A stretch of DNA of 64,000 nt from Stropharia rugosoannulata (taxonomy: Eukaryota; Basidiomycota; Agaricomycetes; Agaricales; Strophariaceae), in the NCBI GenBank assembly GCA_028532985.1, contig JANCIK010000003.1, positions 10,001-74,000 on the forward strand, given 5' to 3'. A program made the position numbers and the translations under genes. Shown one piece after another: positions 1 to 11,929 of the stretch (positions are counted from its first letter, which is position 1; each line of letters opens with the position of its first letter). The notes under the pieces are model-generated. The model saw only the letters and a list, made by a program, of their open reading frames with translations. It made no database searches and was not told the origin of the DNA.

Positions 1-533
1 CCCTACACCATGTGCCTGTGTATATAATCTAACTGCAGGTCAAATATGATGGTAATGCTCTAGACTGCATTAATTTGTTACATCACAAGTCATTGAATTT
101 AGTCATGTTCAGATGTATTTTATATAAGATTTACAATGTAGATTACAAGTAATAGTTGACAATAGCTATTCATAAGTCAATTTTTTCCCAAGTTCTTATG
201 TCTTTAAATGTCTTTTTGAATCTTTTTGTAGCTTTTTAATACACTTTATGAGACATTTTTAAAATCTTTTAGAGACATAAAAAGATTTATACAATTACAT
301 CAATACATTTAAATACTTAGAAAATTTGAAAGACTTTAAAAGACATAAAAAGACCTAAAAAGACATTGGAAGAATTACATATTTCCCTAAAGTCTCTAGG
401 AGACCTTTAAAAGTATAAAAAAGACATAAAATTCACCAAAAGACATATTGATGTCTCAAAAAGACACTAAATTTCCCAAGAGACATATAGATGTCTCAAA
501 AAGTCTCTTTTCCAAAAAGTGGTTTTCCTGATG
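1..533 (+). repeat. AAAGAC-rich array ending in a 22-bp terminal motif
   Basis: From about 180 to 520 the DNA is dominated by degenerate AAAAAGAC / GTCTTTTT units. It stops at 512-533 in a motif whose reverse complement begins CATCAGGAAAA. The same motif and array type occur at 4321 (forward) and 16875 (inverted). The inference is that this is the right terminus of an element lying mostly outside the window. Bases 1-180 are AT-rich with no gene visible. Confidence 0.55.
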
Positions 534-657
534 CAGAGAAATGCAAAGTCGCAGGGGGACCAGAGGGCGCTGGGTGAGCTGCACGGAAGAGGTGGTTGGT
601 CTCATGGTTATGGGGAACCTCCACAGCCCGTTCATACCATCCCTGGAGTGAGGCAGG

Positions 658-1110
658 TCAACTTTCCGAAGGCATGTTGGCAACCTGACCACGATGGAAC
701 TTCATGATCAATGCCTTCTCGTCTATGTACTCAGACTTGAAGGCATTGACATACTCCTCAGCAGAGCAGCGGCCCTGGTAGTAGGCAGTGCTCTCCAAAG
801 CGAGCTGAGCCTGGTCGGCTTTGTGCTGCTTGCAAAAGTTGTGCACAAAGACAGCTTGAAAGGCATCCCAGCTGTGAAGGTTGAAGTCAGAGAAGCCTGG
901 CATCATAGCACACTTGGCAAACTGAGCAGCACAGCCCTTGTTCATGAATGAGAGGGCCCACAGGACACAGGAGTACTCATCAGGGAACTGGGAGCCAGCC
1001 AGGGCAAAGTAGATGGTGCAGGAGTTAAGGAAAGAGCAGCCCTTCTCATGTGAACCATCAAATGGCTTGGAGGACACAGGTTTGAGGTGAGAGAGCAATG
1101 TGAGGTGCAA
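658..1110 (-). pseudogene. Retrotransposon gag fragment
   Basis: The 150-codon open stretch resembles the core of the retrotransposon Gag domain found in agaricomycete gypsy elements. It contains PFDGSHEKGCSFLNSC near the N-terminus, a DEYSCVLWALSFMNKG helix, and WDAFQAVFVHNF followed by a CSAEEYVNAFKSEY segment. No zinc knuckle or pol reading frame adjoins it, and the neighbouring ORF runs on the opposite strand. It is read as an isolated gag remnant. Confidence 0.55.
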
Positions 1111-1570
1111 AGTTGGGTAGGACTGGTCTGAAAAGCCTGTCTCTATAGTTCACAATGTGCAAAGGCAATGTGTGTACAACAATAGCACATTGAAAAGGTT
1201 TTACTTGTTTTACAACAAGGAGCTTCCAGTGTACGAGGTTTAAACAACAGTTTCTGATGCAAACTGGTATGATGTGTATAGGTAGAATTTAACCCTGAGG
1301 GAAGCTGGAGAAGTACAGAGATATTCTACTCCTTAAATACCTGTCTGGTTGCCATGCCCAGATTGTACCATATACATCCACGAAGATCCGACTGCCCATG
1401 CTGACTTTATCTCGTCGGAAACCATGCTGCACTACAGCATGCTTCATATCTTGGCCACAAATTTCCTTATCTTCAGAAACCAAGCCCAAGCACAAGAAAT
1501 CTTCCTGTGGCCGGATCATCTCCATGTTCACCCCTAAACATACATCTCCTCCGACCCTCTTTCCACACCT

Positions 1571-2374
1571 ATGTCCCTTGTGTTTGTGTTGAGATTCTTC
1601 TGCTTTCTGCTACCACACGCCTGCATGTTGTCAACCAGGAGCTCTCGAAGATGCTCGAGAAGACAACAGGCAGTCAAGGAACTGATGACAATACAGGCTG
1701 ATGCACAGGACCTGACAGACAAGGTCCAGGAGTTGAAGGTGGTGGTTGAAGGGCATGGGCAAGCCCTGACGGAGTTGATGGAGGGACAGCGGGCTTTGAG
1801 GAGCCTGCTGGAGCAGGTTGTCACACAGATGTCACAGCTGAAGTCAAGGTCAATGACACCATTCGACATCCAAGTGCCTTGGAAGATGCCACCGCTGGTG
1901 TCAACTAGACCACTGGCCCCCACTCCCCCTCCTCCATTGCCTTCATCAGTCCCACACTGTCCACCTGCCCCATCTCCCTCCCCTGCCCCTTCTTGCCCAC
2001 CTGCCCCCTCTGCCCAAGATCTCATCGAGGTGCGCACACCACCTCCTGAGTCCCCAGAACACGAAGAAGACGACAAGGAGGAGAACATGGGCAGTGACAG
2101 TGACATGCCTATGGTCGTGGCTGCAGAGTTGCCCACCAAGCAGGGGGATGGGAAGGCTGAGGGGGGGGACAATGAGGAGGGCACCAGCAAGGAGGATGAG
2201 CTGGACTCCATGTCGCAGGTTGAGGCACCTGTGAAGAAGACAAGGAGTCAGAGGGGGAAGGGTGCAGGAAAGGGCAAGGTGACAGGGACAACCACCGGTG
2301 CCAAGCAAGGGAATGAGGGTGAGGCGAACAATAAGCCACTGGCAAAGTGCACTTGCACCAAAGGCCACCAGTGA
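1571..2374 (+). CDS. Hypothetical coiled-coil, proline-rich protein
   Basis: An uninterrupted 267-codon frame from an ATG; a second in-frame ATG at 1625 is an equally good start. Residues about 30-95 are heptad-like (VKELMTIQADAQDLTDKVQE). A Pro/Ser-rich linker (120-160) follows, then an acidic stretch and a Lys/Arg/Gly-rich tail (KKTRSQRGKGAGKGKV). This coiled-coil/acidic/basic layout resembles the first ORF of some transposons, but no domain is recognised. It sits between a gag fragment and a charged hypothetical gene, so an element-derived origin is likely. Confidence 0.4.
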   Translation: MSLVFVLRFFCFLLPHACMLSTRSSRRCSRRQQAVKELMTIQADAQDLTDKVQELKVVVEGHGQALTELMEGQRALRSLLEQVVTQMSQLKSRSMTPFDIQVPWKMPPLVSTRPLAPTPPPPLPSSVPHCPPAPSPSPAPSCPPAPSAQDLIEVRTPPPESPEHEEDDKEENMGSDSDMPMVVAAELPTKQGDGKAEGGDNEEGTSKEDELDSMSQVEAPVKKTRSQRGKGAGKGKVTGTTTGAKQGNEGEANNKPLAKCTCTKGHQ

Positions 2375-2656
2375 CATCCTCCTTGTCAGTGAAGTCAGGT
2401 ATAAATATACATTGATGCAAAATGTGTGAAGTGCTCAATATGTGAAGTTGCAATATGTGGCCGGCAGCATCATGTCAGGTTAGAAGTTAATTTAAATGTA
2501 TCACAATGTATCTATAGCTAGTTAATTTATGTATATTTTTGACTGATTGATCATTCGAATATAAGATGAAATGTGAGACCAGTGGTTTCATTATTTCCCT
2601 GATTGTCTATTGGTTGAAGATTTTCTGTGCCCACTGTTGTGGTTAGTCGAGGCTGG

Positions 2657-3418
2657 TCAGCTCAAGGCTAGGCAAGCTGAATGGTGCATGCTGTGAGCAT
2701 TGTCAACATGTTCCCTGAATTTTGTTTGTCCTCGGTGCCTCTTGACTTCAACCACATTCTTGATATCTGAGACTGCCAGTCTTGAAGCAATTCGTCTGGA
2801 AGACTGGTAGTTACTTTCTCTATCTCCATTCTTGCTATGTGAGTGTCCTCTTGAAACAGTCTTGTGTTTTGTCTGCTTTGTTCCTCCTTCCTTTGCATTA
2901 GGTTCAACAATTCTTACCCTTGACTGATTTCTATCCCTTGTATTTGATATATCTTGCAGTCCAGGGGGTCTGCCTTGCTGGGCACGGAATGTATTCCTTC
3001 TGCTGGGTCCTTCATCTTTGCTGTCAGACTGGTGGTCATCATCTGATCCTGATGCAGATGTTAACTGCCGGTGTCTCGATTCTTCCACCTTGTCTGACTG
3101 GTCCTCCACATCTGAATCATGTTCTGAAACTGATTCTTTCTTCTTACCCTTATGATTCTTGAGAATAAACTTTTTTGCAATGAATCTTGACTTGGATCTA
3201 ATCCTATTAGTTCTTTGTTGGTGTATGGGTTCAGTAGGCCAGCAGTCCACATTGTCTTCTGATATGGACAACTCCTTGTGCTTGAGTCTTGTCAGGGGTG
3301 CTGGACTTCCTGACATATTGTCATCATCTGATGGCTGCTGATCGAGAATCTCGACTGGCAGTGGATCACTATCCTGCAACTTTTTGGTGATAGAGTCATC
3401 AGTGTAGACTCCTGCCAT
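2657..3418 (-). CDS. Hypothetical charged low-complexity protein
   Basis: A 253-codon open frame starting at an ATG two bases upstream of which the preceding minus-strand frame ends. The product is rich in Ser, Asp, Lys and Arg (for example SEHDSDVEDQSDKVEESRH and SGSDDDHQSDSKDEG), suggesting a disordered nuclear protein. No family is recognised. The tight junction with the upstream frame suggests they may be one gene separated by a stop or a missed intron. Confidence 0.35.
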   Translation of the reverse strand: MAGVYTDDSITKKLQDSDPLPVEILDQQPSDDDNMSGSPAPLTRLKHKELSISEDNVDCWPTEPIHQQRTNRIRSKSRFIAKKFILKNHKGKKKESVSEHDSDVEDQSDKVEESRHRQLTSASGSDDDHQSDSKDEGPSRRNTFRAQQGRPPGLQDISNTRDRNQSRVRIVEPNAKEGGTKQTKHKTVSRGHSHSKNGDRESNYQSSRRIASRLAVSDIKNVVEVKRHRGQTKFREHVDNAHSMHHSACLALS

Positions 3419-3421
3419 TTG

Positions 3422-4069
3422 TTAAAGGTCAGCCAAACTGATATCATCCTCTCTATTTATCCTGGGGTCTGGGTCTGGTATAGCAAATGATGTGAATAAC
3501 TCTTCAGGGTACATCTGAGGCACCGGTTCAATGGCACCATTGGGAATAGCATGAAATTTGAAGGGAATTTCATTTGCTGCTTGGCACTGGTGGATGAGAT
3601 TGACAATATTGACCTGTTATATAATGAAGGGTCCTGAAACGAGATGCCATGAGGCATGTAGAGAGGGTTGACAAAGTCCTGCCAATTGTGCTTGTTTTTG
3701 ATTGATGTGTAAGGTGGGCCCCTGGATGATTTCATTGCTAGTGCTACTCAATCAGGCACATACATTAATTGTCAAATTACATTGAAAACATATACACATA
3801 CTGAAGTGCAATCCGTAGTACTTGCAGATCATCCCTTGCATGACCCTGAGACTTTCTTTGCATCCCTTTGGATTATAGGCAGGCATCCAGGGCATCCCTG
3901 ATGGATGAGAGCTGGCCTGGTGTTCTACAGATTCAGCACCAGCAGCCTTGCCACACTTGAGAGCAGTGATGTGCTCAATGTATTTTATGTAACTGGTCCT
4001 AATTGCTGTGTAGCTATTCAGATCAAATTCTTGAAAGCTGGGAAATTTCATTGGCACATTAGGTTGCAC
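3422..4069 (-). pseudogene. Hypothetical multi-exon gene, frameshifted
   Basis: Starts at ATG 4069 (MQPNVPMKFPSFQEFDLNSY). A clean 58-nt intron (3744-3801, GTATGT...TAG) joins GLHF to TLAMKSSRGPPYTS. The frame then shifts near 3620. The other frame gives VNIVNLIHQCQAANEIPFKF and continues through NGAIEPVPQMYPEELFTSF to TAA at 3422-3424. No acceptable donor was found at the shift, so a real frameshift is more likely than an intron. The family is not recognised, and it is probably transposon cargo. Confidence 0.4.
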
Positions 4070-4117
4070 TACCTGGGTATTGTAGCTGACCAGCAGTCAG
4101 GAACATTCATGTCAACT

Positions 4118-4320
4118 GTAAGGGGACACTGTGTCACCCTTTATTTTATTTCATTTTGTCTTCCTTCACTTTCTTTTATTTTATTTTATTCTTATTTCTT
4201 ACGCTGCATGCAGCCTGTGCAGTGTACACTATACTCTGCAGTGTGTACTGTGCACAGGCGTGCGCGGTTTACATCATGTGACGTACTGATGGGACATGTC
4301 CATCATGTGTTGTGCATATG
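4118..4320 (+). repeat. Partial LTR, type B
   Basis: The stretch AAGGGGACACTG...CACCCTTTATT, a T-rich run and CAGCCTGTGCA...GTGCACAGGCG recur in the same order at 41010-41131 and continue at 42325 past an inserted LTR. The match supports a dispersed LTR or LTR-adjacent repeat. Here it is cut at 4320 by the terminal motif of the next element. Confidence 0.5.
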
Positions 4321-4343
4321 CATCAGGAAAAACACTTTTTTGA

Positions 4344-4850
4344 AAAAAGTCTTTTAATTTTTCAAAAAGACTTAAAAAGACTTAAAAAGACCCCAGGAGA
4401 CCTGGGTCTCTAGGTGACTTAAAAAGCAAAGTCTCCAGGTATAAAAGTTAAAAAGACTTTAAAAAGACTTTATGAAGCAATAAAAGACAATAAAAAGTGT
4501 ACTTTAAGACATCACAGTTCTTAAAAAAAAGCAAAAAAGAGTAATTTAAAGCGCTCTTGAAGCAATCAAAAGACATCAAGTGCTTCAAATAAAGTATAAT
4601 AAAAGACCTGGCTAAACATTTAAAAGATATAAAAAAAGAGTACAAAAGAAGACTCTTGTGATATCTCATAGTATCTTTAAAACACTTCTCTATAGCACAT
4701 TAGCAACCTTAGAAAGCTATTTAGAGATCTTATGAGACTTTGCAATCACTCAAAATAGTGTATTAAATGTTGCCTTTTATCTAAAATAAGTATACAGGGA
4801 ATCAAAAGAACAATTATAAAAGAAGGCATTATAAAAGAAGGCTAGATAAT
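4344..4850. repeat. Left subterminal AAAGAC array
   Basis: Degenerate repeats of AAAAAGACTT with interspersed GGAGACC and AGACATC units, densest at 4344-4520 and fading by about 4700. The remainder to 4850 is AT-rich with no gene seen. Confidence 0.55.
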
Positions 4851-4858
4851 AGTATGAA

Positions 4859-6794
4859 CTACAAATCCAGTGGTAATGCTGGCTCTGCCTCTGGTAGTAC
4901 TGGTATAGTCGCATTCAAAGTTCCGAAATCAAAATTTGCTAAATCATCTGTTTTGTCATACCCAATAAACATATCTGACGAGCTATAAACATAATTAGTA
5001 AGGGAAAAAACCAGTGAACAAATTAAACCTACCATAGCTGTTGGAAAGCATCTTGCCTCCACTTTAAAGCCCATCCACTAGACTTCTGCTCGAGAACCAT
5101 CCAGTTACCCATATGGCGACTATATCTATAGCAATATGATTAGTAGTACAAGGTAATAAGTAATAGCAGAAGCATTGTACAAAACTCTAATAGTTGTTTC
5201 GTCAAAATTCTTCCGACTCTTTGTACCATGGCCTTCCTTGAGCTCTTGTAATGAATGCTCCATCTAAACCAATTGTGAGTAAGGATAGACTAGCGATAAA
5301 GTAACATTAATAGAAACATACAGCTGCTAAAGTAATTGCAAACATCGATGGTGGTAATGCCTTGTCTATTGCTAATTGCCGAGTAACCAGAGTTGTCGAA
5401 CTATTTGCTTGTGTTGCAGTCTTGAACCACAACTCTTCAATTATATGAAGCATCTTCTCTGACTTGAATGGCTGTCCTCCAGTTGTCTTGGCCTAATACT
5501 CCTATTAGTATGTTAAATTATGAAAAAATATTACTTACAGTTGTATCAACTTGATTGTACATGAACTTCGCCTTTTCCAGGAGCCAGGTGATAATTTCTT
5601 GATCTTTCTTCTTATTGATACCAAGCCCATATGCATTCTGGGTCGCACTTCAGGCAGCAGTAATTACTGAGCTTATGAATTGTGAATGAGCATAGGAGAT
5701 CTAGTACTAGTCAAAATACTTAACCAAACAAAATAATATAACTTGTACTTACATAGCGAATAACAAGTGGCTTTGTAGCTCTTTCCTTTGAAACCTGGAT
5801 AACAAGGGGGGTATTATCGCCTTGCTTAGCAGCTTCGCAGAAAGCTGTCCAGCAAGCATCGATTCGGTCTGGACCTACCCCAGCAGTCCAGAAGCTTGGG
5901 CTATACACCATGTTAAAGCGAAGATACTTCTTCGCCTCTATAGCTGTATCCATAACATATGGTGGCAAACTATGCTTCGTCACCTTCTTTGAGTGCAAGG
6001 AAAACCCACTGTTCTGACTTTCCAAAAACGAAGCAGAAGTCTTAGAGGAGGTTGTTGACGATGGTGCAGAGCTCTTGAAAGAGGTTGCCACAGACTCCTG
6101 GGATTGCCGAGTCCCAAGCCTCTTCAATGACTATAGAATATTATTCAAGATTAGTTCTATATTGAATAGCTACAAAGTGCTTACTTTATGCTTGGAATCC
6201 GATAAAATAATAATCTATATATGATAAGAAGAATAAGTATAGCATATACTGATAGTACTAGTAGAGAACATACCTCATTTCCGGCCATAGGAATATCATT
6301 AACCCCATTGTCATGATCCTCTTCATTGCCTTCATTTTCCCCATCTTCCAAACTATTGTCAGTAGTATCCCCATCGTGCCTGTTAGTATTTGTTGCTTTG
6401 CCAAAAACCTGATTGCCTATGTCGAGTTCTTCCCTGTCGAGATTGTCAACTCTTGGTTGTTTAGCTGCTCTATTGCTGTCTTCTTCATTACCATCAGAGT
6501 CTTTTTCATTCTCGTTTTCCTCGCCTATAAGTCTTTTGTTGCAAGCAGTAATCTCTAGCCAAACCCATTAGTATTGTTTTAGCAAGGAGACAAATACATA
6601 CCTTCTTCTTTCTCAGCCTCAGCTTGCTTTGAAGTACTCGCATGCTGCTTGAGTATCTGTTGTATCATGTCCTGAGGTATATCATTTATAGTTAAATTCT
6701 TTCCCTTGTTAGAAGCTCCTGGCTTCCTTTTCGATGCTGCTGACTTGCTGGAACCAGACTTTGCTTGGGAGGTACTGCTTCTGGTGTTGGCCAT
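4859..6794 (-). CDS. Multi-exon hypothetical protein, DUF6532-like
   Basis: Begins at ATG 6794 (MANTRSSTSQAKSGSSKSAA), a basic Ser/Lys-rich leader typical of agaricomycete nuclear or TE-cargo proteins. Exon 1 (6794-6602) splices to an acidic exon at 6554 (GTATGT...CTAG). Further exons give MDTAIEAKKYLRFNMVYSPS, KALPPSMFAITLAA and YSRHMGNWMVLEQKSSG, with the last exon ending at TAG 4859. The alpha-helical core resembles the DUF6532 domain, a family expanded in Agaricomycetes; this is recognition by pattern only. No internal stop was seen in the exons traced. It lies 185 bp downstream of the Plavaka gene on the same strand. Confidence 0.45.
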
Positions 6795-7420
6795 AGGGAT
6801 AGAAAACAAATAGAAAGCAGTATGAGTAAGCTTGCAAAAATGAATGCTTATAAGCAGGAAGTAATTGCCAGGTGTATATTTTACGAAGGGAAAGACATGA
6901 TACAAGCAACTATTTCCAGTCTGACTAAGCTGGAATGGCTTATATAATATAAAAAGATAGCCACTACTGAGTACAGCTCTACCATATAGTTTTGTATGCA
7001 TATTTACTAGACCAGTTATTAATTAAAAAGGATGTGCATCTATCAAGTATATTATCAGATGTCCAGCCATTAGGCATTGGGGCAAGCTTGGGAAATACTG
7101 GAAATAGCATGCAACTTTGCTGAATATTTGAGACTGGAATAATTGAGCACCAGGCTTGAGTACCTGTCGGATTGGCACCTGCAAAAGGTTCCATCTTTTT
7201 GATTAGATACATGTTACCATTAGAAACAGATGGCTGGGATGGTATTGGTGAGTACCACTCAATATATGCTAATGGCGAAGTTGGCCAATTATGAGGGGCA
7301 TCTTGTTGCCCTAAGCAAGTATCCAAAACCTTCGGAAGAGTAAAAATAACCTTTACTCTTCCTATTCTTGTGCCTTGATTAAAAGAATTAGAAGTGCTAT
7401 AGCAACATATAATCTACATA

Positions 7421-8202
7421 AGGTAGAGTTGAGACAATGAGGTGTACATCACATGATCAAGTGTGACAGACCCACATCAATTTGGCAGGGAGAAGGACAT
7501 ATTTCAAATGGGGCATCCTCAAATCTGGGTTAAATCAAAATGTGTTTTCACCAGAATTTGTATAGACTGGATAGCTAAAATCTGGCGGAAACAGATTTTG
7601 TAATAGTTTCCAGGCAAATGTGCCCCATTCAAATTATTGTCAAAATGTGCCTAATTAAGAAAACACGTCGTGTCGCGCTAATGTGCCATATCTGCTCGCA
7701 AATTTGAGTCCCCTGCCTCCTACAGAGCTGATGCCTCCAAAACGAAAGTTTAATCCCATTTCTAACCTTGCTGGCTATATAACACCAAGTGTAAAGAGGA
7801 GGAAAACAGCCAAAGAAAAGGTTCAAGAGCAAGAAGATTCAGATAAGGAAAATCACTCTACCTCATCATTTGCAGAAGCAGTATGTGTTGCTCTGCTTTG
7901 GCCACATGAAATATCATGCCTAATAATCATCTCAGTCATTAGATAATATATTGAATGAGATATGCACACCGGATAGTGTTATTGCAGATGCAAATGTCAT
8001 GGATGCATCTGCATTGGACTTTTCAAGCATACCTCTTTTTATAGTAAGAAGAATCTTGCTTTGATTGCACATAGTGCCCTTCAAGCACACTCCGAGCACG
8101 CTTACGCACACTTGACACGCACCATCAAGGACGTGTGGACCACGAGGTGTCACAGTGAAGTCACAGTCATGTGATGTACACCTTATCGTCTTAACTCTAC
8201 CT
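7421..8202. mobile_element. 782-bp TIR element with TA duplication
   Basis: Both ends carry a 36-bp terminal inverted repeat starting AGGTAGAGTT and ending in GTGTACATCACATGA, with three G/A mismatches between copies. It is flanked by TA at 7419-7420 and 8203-8204. Removing the element and one TA restores a Plavaka intron (GTATGT donor at 8205 to acceptor at 7374) and joins STGLIG to TRIGRVKVIF in frame. A TA duplication fits Tc1/mariner-like or related elements. It is too short for a full transposase gene. Confidence 0.8.
7731..8040 (+). pseudogene. First exons of a truncated transposon gene inside the TIR element
   Basis: ATG at 7731 opens MPPKRKFNPISNLAGYITPS followed by a basic KRRKTAKEKV segment and an acidic Ser-rich stretch. 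A GTATGT donor after FAEA and an acceptor near 7939 lead to LDNILNEICTPDSVIADAN. Coding potential ends near 8040. This looks like the N-terminus of a DDE-type transposase gene with the catalytic part deleted, which would make the host element a deletion derivative. The family was not identified. Confidence 0.4.
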
Positions 8203-11034
8203 TACCTATAAGCCCAGTTGACTCTGCTTTATCATTAACCATAGCTATAACAGTATCAAATTTTCCTAAACTGTTCTGTTGTGATATTGGAATAGCTTTC
8301 ACTGAGTCATTTTCCCCTGTATTATCGTCATCAAGACTGGTAGGACTAAAGCAAAGTATGTTGTAAACATCAACTTGTGTAAAGGGTAAAGTAGCCTCAG
8401 CTAAAGCTTGTTGCGATAAAGGCTGGGACCGGAGACCATTAATAAAGACCTTCAGTGAGTGAATAAAGCCACGAGCATTATGCTTCTCCTGGATTAGAGA
8501 AAGCATTCTTTTAGGATAATTGGGATATTTTGCAAGGGATTTGACTGATTTTGGTGGTTTATTTAATGGTGTATTCATTTGTAGATTTGCTTCAAAGCCA
8601 GTAACTTTTTCCTGTCATGAAAGCCAAGTAACCATTTGAGGAAACTCATCCCGTTGATTACTTGCTCTCCAACCATCCTTTGCAAAGTTGATGTGTAGTC
8701 GTTCAAACATCTCAGTGTTATAGTTGTCTGTTGTCCCAAAGAGCTTGATAGAATCAACATAATGCAGCAAAGAGTGAAACTTGGGGATATTGAAGTTGTC
8801 TTGTACACCAACATTGAGAAAGTATGCTTTGTGTTGGTGAAACTGCTTCAGAGCATCGGTCAAATACTCTAAAGTAGTTGTATCATGGGTGGGATATTGG
8901 GCAATATAGATAAAGTCTAGCAGTGCTGTAATTGCCTGGGCAGCTTGAGTTGGAATACTTCCGACTAAGCAGCCTAGAAGAATTTTAGCCATGTTTTTCT
9001 GTTCAGGCCCAGTTACTTGAGAGAGAGATGTAAATCCATTTTTGAAGTGGCGAACTCCAAAGGAAGGTGGAAGACTTTGAATTCTCCGGTCTAGCTCTCC
9101 TTTCTGTAAAAGCTTTCCACACCATGAGATTAGATGCTTTAGGACCCCTTGATAAAGCTGGTGTAATACATCAGGTGTTAATGACTGGTGAATGTTGGTC
9201 AGAGGAAAGTCTTCCCAAAAAGGCTTGAATACACTGCCTGCAACATCATGGGACATGCAATATTTATGAAACTGGTTCTGGTTGTCTCCTGAATAAAGTT
9301 TGGCCTCTTCAATGGTGGATTTTGTCCATTGCTGAGTTCTGAGCTCTGATAGTGCTTCATCTCCAAGATTATTGGCCTTTGCTTTGCATTTGACACAAGT
9401 CCCATATTTCGTACAAGAAACAAGACATTGTTCAGGATAGTCAGCAACATAGCAAGTAAGGATAGGAAAAACAAGATGAGTAGCACCATCAGAGCTTGCC
9501 ATTTCTATGCCCTCATTTCCAGCTTTAATGAGAGGTTCTAAAACAATTTTTCATCGATTCATGGAAAAGCCTTCGAACTCTAGATCAGTGTTCATTTTCA
9601 CTCATTTGTGATCGGTTGATTTTGTCAACTGAAAGGTAGGCTATAAGGATAGTAGCATGGGAAGAGGGCTTTCTTCTTGTTGCTTTAGGGATGTTTCCAA
9701 TCGTAAGATAAACAGGATAGGCTGATTTTCCCCCTGAAAACTGGATTAACTGGGTTTTGTCTGTAGCAATTATGACAGGAGCTAAAGTAGCTCCAACTGG
9801 AAGTTGACTCTAAAGTGAAGTAAATACAACTTGCTATATCAAGAATTGTGATTTGAATATAACATACCTGAAGAACACTCCACCATTGACCTGTCCACAT
9901 TTCATTGAATATTCACCCATCTTTACGAGGGCTAGTATACACCTTCTTAGGCTTAAATTTCATCATAGGCAACAGATGGGGGTCCTTCCAAAGAGACTTG
10001 ATGGCTTGTATCGGATTACGATGCCGAATAGTATATACTTCATTAGGTTTATCGGCAAATCTTAGTTTGCAAGTCTTCCATTTGTCTGGTTTCTCGGGCA
10101 TAGAGTCAAGTTTCTTGTGCAAACCCCGAATATTATGGTATGAGAGACCAAGCTTTTCGACAACCTTGATAGTTTGAGTTAGTAAATACAACTGTATTAG
10201 TAGTATTGAACTTACCCCAGGAATTTTAAGTAATCGGTCAAATGCATTATGGCCTGGCCCATTGTTAACTGCCCATTGAGCTATTTTCCAATCTAGCTCT
10301 GAATGAAAGGGATGAAACTTGGTATCCACTCCCTCTTGAAGCATATGAACATCACCATCGCCATCCAAAGTGTGGATATGTGGGTTACTGGTTGCTTGAT
10401 ATCGAAGAATTCTACCAGCAGTAGGATGCTCTTCTTCAATCCTTTCATTGTCATCATCATCATCTAGTAATCGCTTCATTGACAGCACTCTACTGCAATA
10501 AGCAGCAGTTTGAGGACCTGGGCCTGCCTCACCCTCCAAGTAGTTGTCAGGACCTGGAATAAGAGCAAACTCATCTACAATATTGTCAAATTCCTCATGA
10601 AAAAAGTCCTCAAGATCTTCACCATCTAATTCTTCGGGTGTTTGGTTACTAGCTTGCTGTCCAGTATTCAGGGCACTGCTAGCAATGTTGTCGTTGGATC
10701 CAAGGTCGTACTGTATTGGGGCATTTTCTTGTATGTCATAGGTGTTTTCAGCATTCAAATCCTCTAGTTTTTCCTCCATATACCAGGAGCAAGATTGTGA
10801 TGAGGTTAAATGGGCATTTACCCCACCCCAGGTTTTGAAAAATCTTTTGCATCCAGCAGGGCATTCAAAGTTGGGCATTGCTTATCAGACTCTGAGAGAG
10901 ATAGTGGGGGTTTTGGTACAACTTTCGGTTGCATTCTCACACATATATCTAAAGTACCAATTACAATTGTGCTATTAAAAGCTGTAAGCTCACAATTGCC
11001 AACCATATACACCAAATCGATTTAACATACCTAT

Positions 11035-11711
11035 TTATATAGTATATTTCTGTGAGTAAGCTAAGGTCTTCTTTGCATATCTGATTGTTTTTGCTAATAG
11101 AAGCTGCTTTTGTCGAAGCAATGCAAGAAGCTTTACTCTTTTATTGCTCTTATGGCAATAAATGGCTTCCAAAGCTTTTGACTTACAATACAATTGCCGA
11201 TGGTACCGAAGTGTCGTTTGCTGCAGCTCAATACATTTGGCCTTTAGTCTTTTGTTGGCAGCTGGTCTGGGCCAATATGGCAATGTAAGCTAAATAGTAT
11301 GAATAGTATATTAGCAATAGCAGTTTGGAGGCAGTTTGTATAAGTGCAAATCTGAAATAGTACATACCTGTTCATCCGAAAATTGGGGCCATCTATTATA
11401 TTTCAAAGTATAAAGCATTGTAATATTCACTATGGTCTGAGAAGTCTTCAGGATGGAGTATTGCATAATCCAAGGACAGACAATGCTGGTAGGACTTAGT
11501 AGATTCAGAATAGACATAGAGAAATACATACTTGGGAAGAGTCGGAAGAGTCAATGTTCTCAGGAGCTGCATCATCGGAAGTAGCAGGAGCAAGCAAATA
11601 CTATAAGTACTAGTAATTAGCAGGCTGTTTCAGGAATGGCAAGGTTATAGTAATTACTCTTTCTTGCTCATAGTAAACTGAGCTTTCAACCTCATCACTA
11701 TTGGGAAGCAT
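11035..11711 (-). CDS. Small multi-exon hypothetical protein
   Basis: A likely start at 11711 gives MLPNSDEVESSVYYEQER, spliced (GTAATT...ATAG) to YLLAPATSDDAAPENIDSSD. Later exons end in a Lys/Leu-rich helical tail (LKAKCIELQQTTLRYHRQL...RVKLLALLRQKQLLL) that stops at 11035. Only the first and last parts were traced with confidence. An acidic head with a basic helical tail suggests a DNA-binding accessory protein, but this is a guess. Confidence 0.35.
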
Positions 11712-11929
11712 GAAAATCGGGGTTTCAAAAGTGAAGTCAAGTAAAAGGTTTCAAGCTGGTAAATAAATCATGTGATTATTGTTAATGGTTCGGGACTACA
11801 ACAGGAAACTTTGGTCAGAGTTGCAAATATAATATTGATTGATTGAGTATGCAAAATACATGAAATGCATTGTAAAGATAAAATATAATAATAAGAGGGG
11901 ATATGTAAATGTTATTGGTGGAAGGGGTG

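Larger units (their letters stand above)
6979..10878 (-). pseudogene. Plavaka transposase (decayed)
   Basis: N-terminus with a C2H2-like finger (FECPAGCKRFFKTWGG...C), then FHPFHSELDWKIAQWA. Exon 1 is 10878-10216, exon 2 10164-9868, exon 3 9809-8206 and exon 4 7373-6979. Core Plavaka signatures are present: [59 protein letters not shown] and NTEMFERLHINFAKDGW. The C-terminal LAYIEWYSPIP...WTSDNILDRC domain follows. Breaks are TGA at 9913-9915, near 9595 and at 8615-8617, each replacing a likely Arg (CGA), plus one extra A in the run at 9547-9551. A TIR element sits in the last intron. The transposase would have moved the surrounding unit but cannot be made from this copy. Confidence 0.85.

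Noticed and set aside
1534..2211. 225-codon minus-strand Ser/Pro/Gly-rich frame
   Set aside because: Shadow of the plus-strand coiled-coil frame. The composition mirrors the plus-strand Pro- and Asp/Glu-rich codons.
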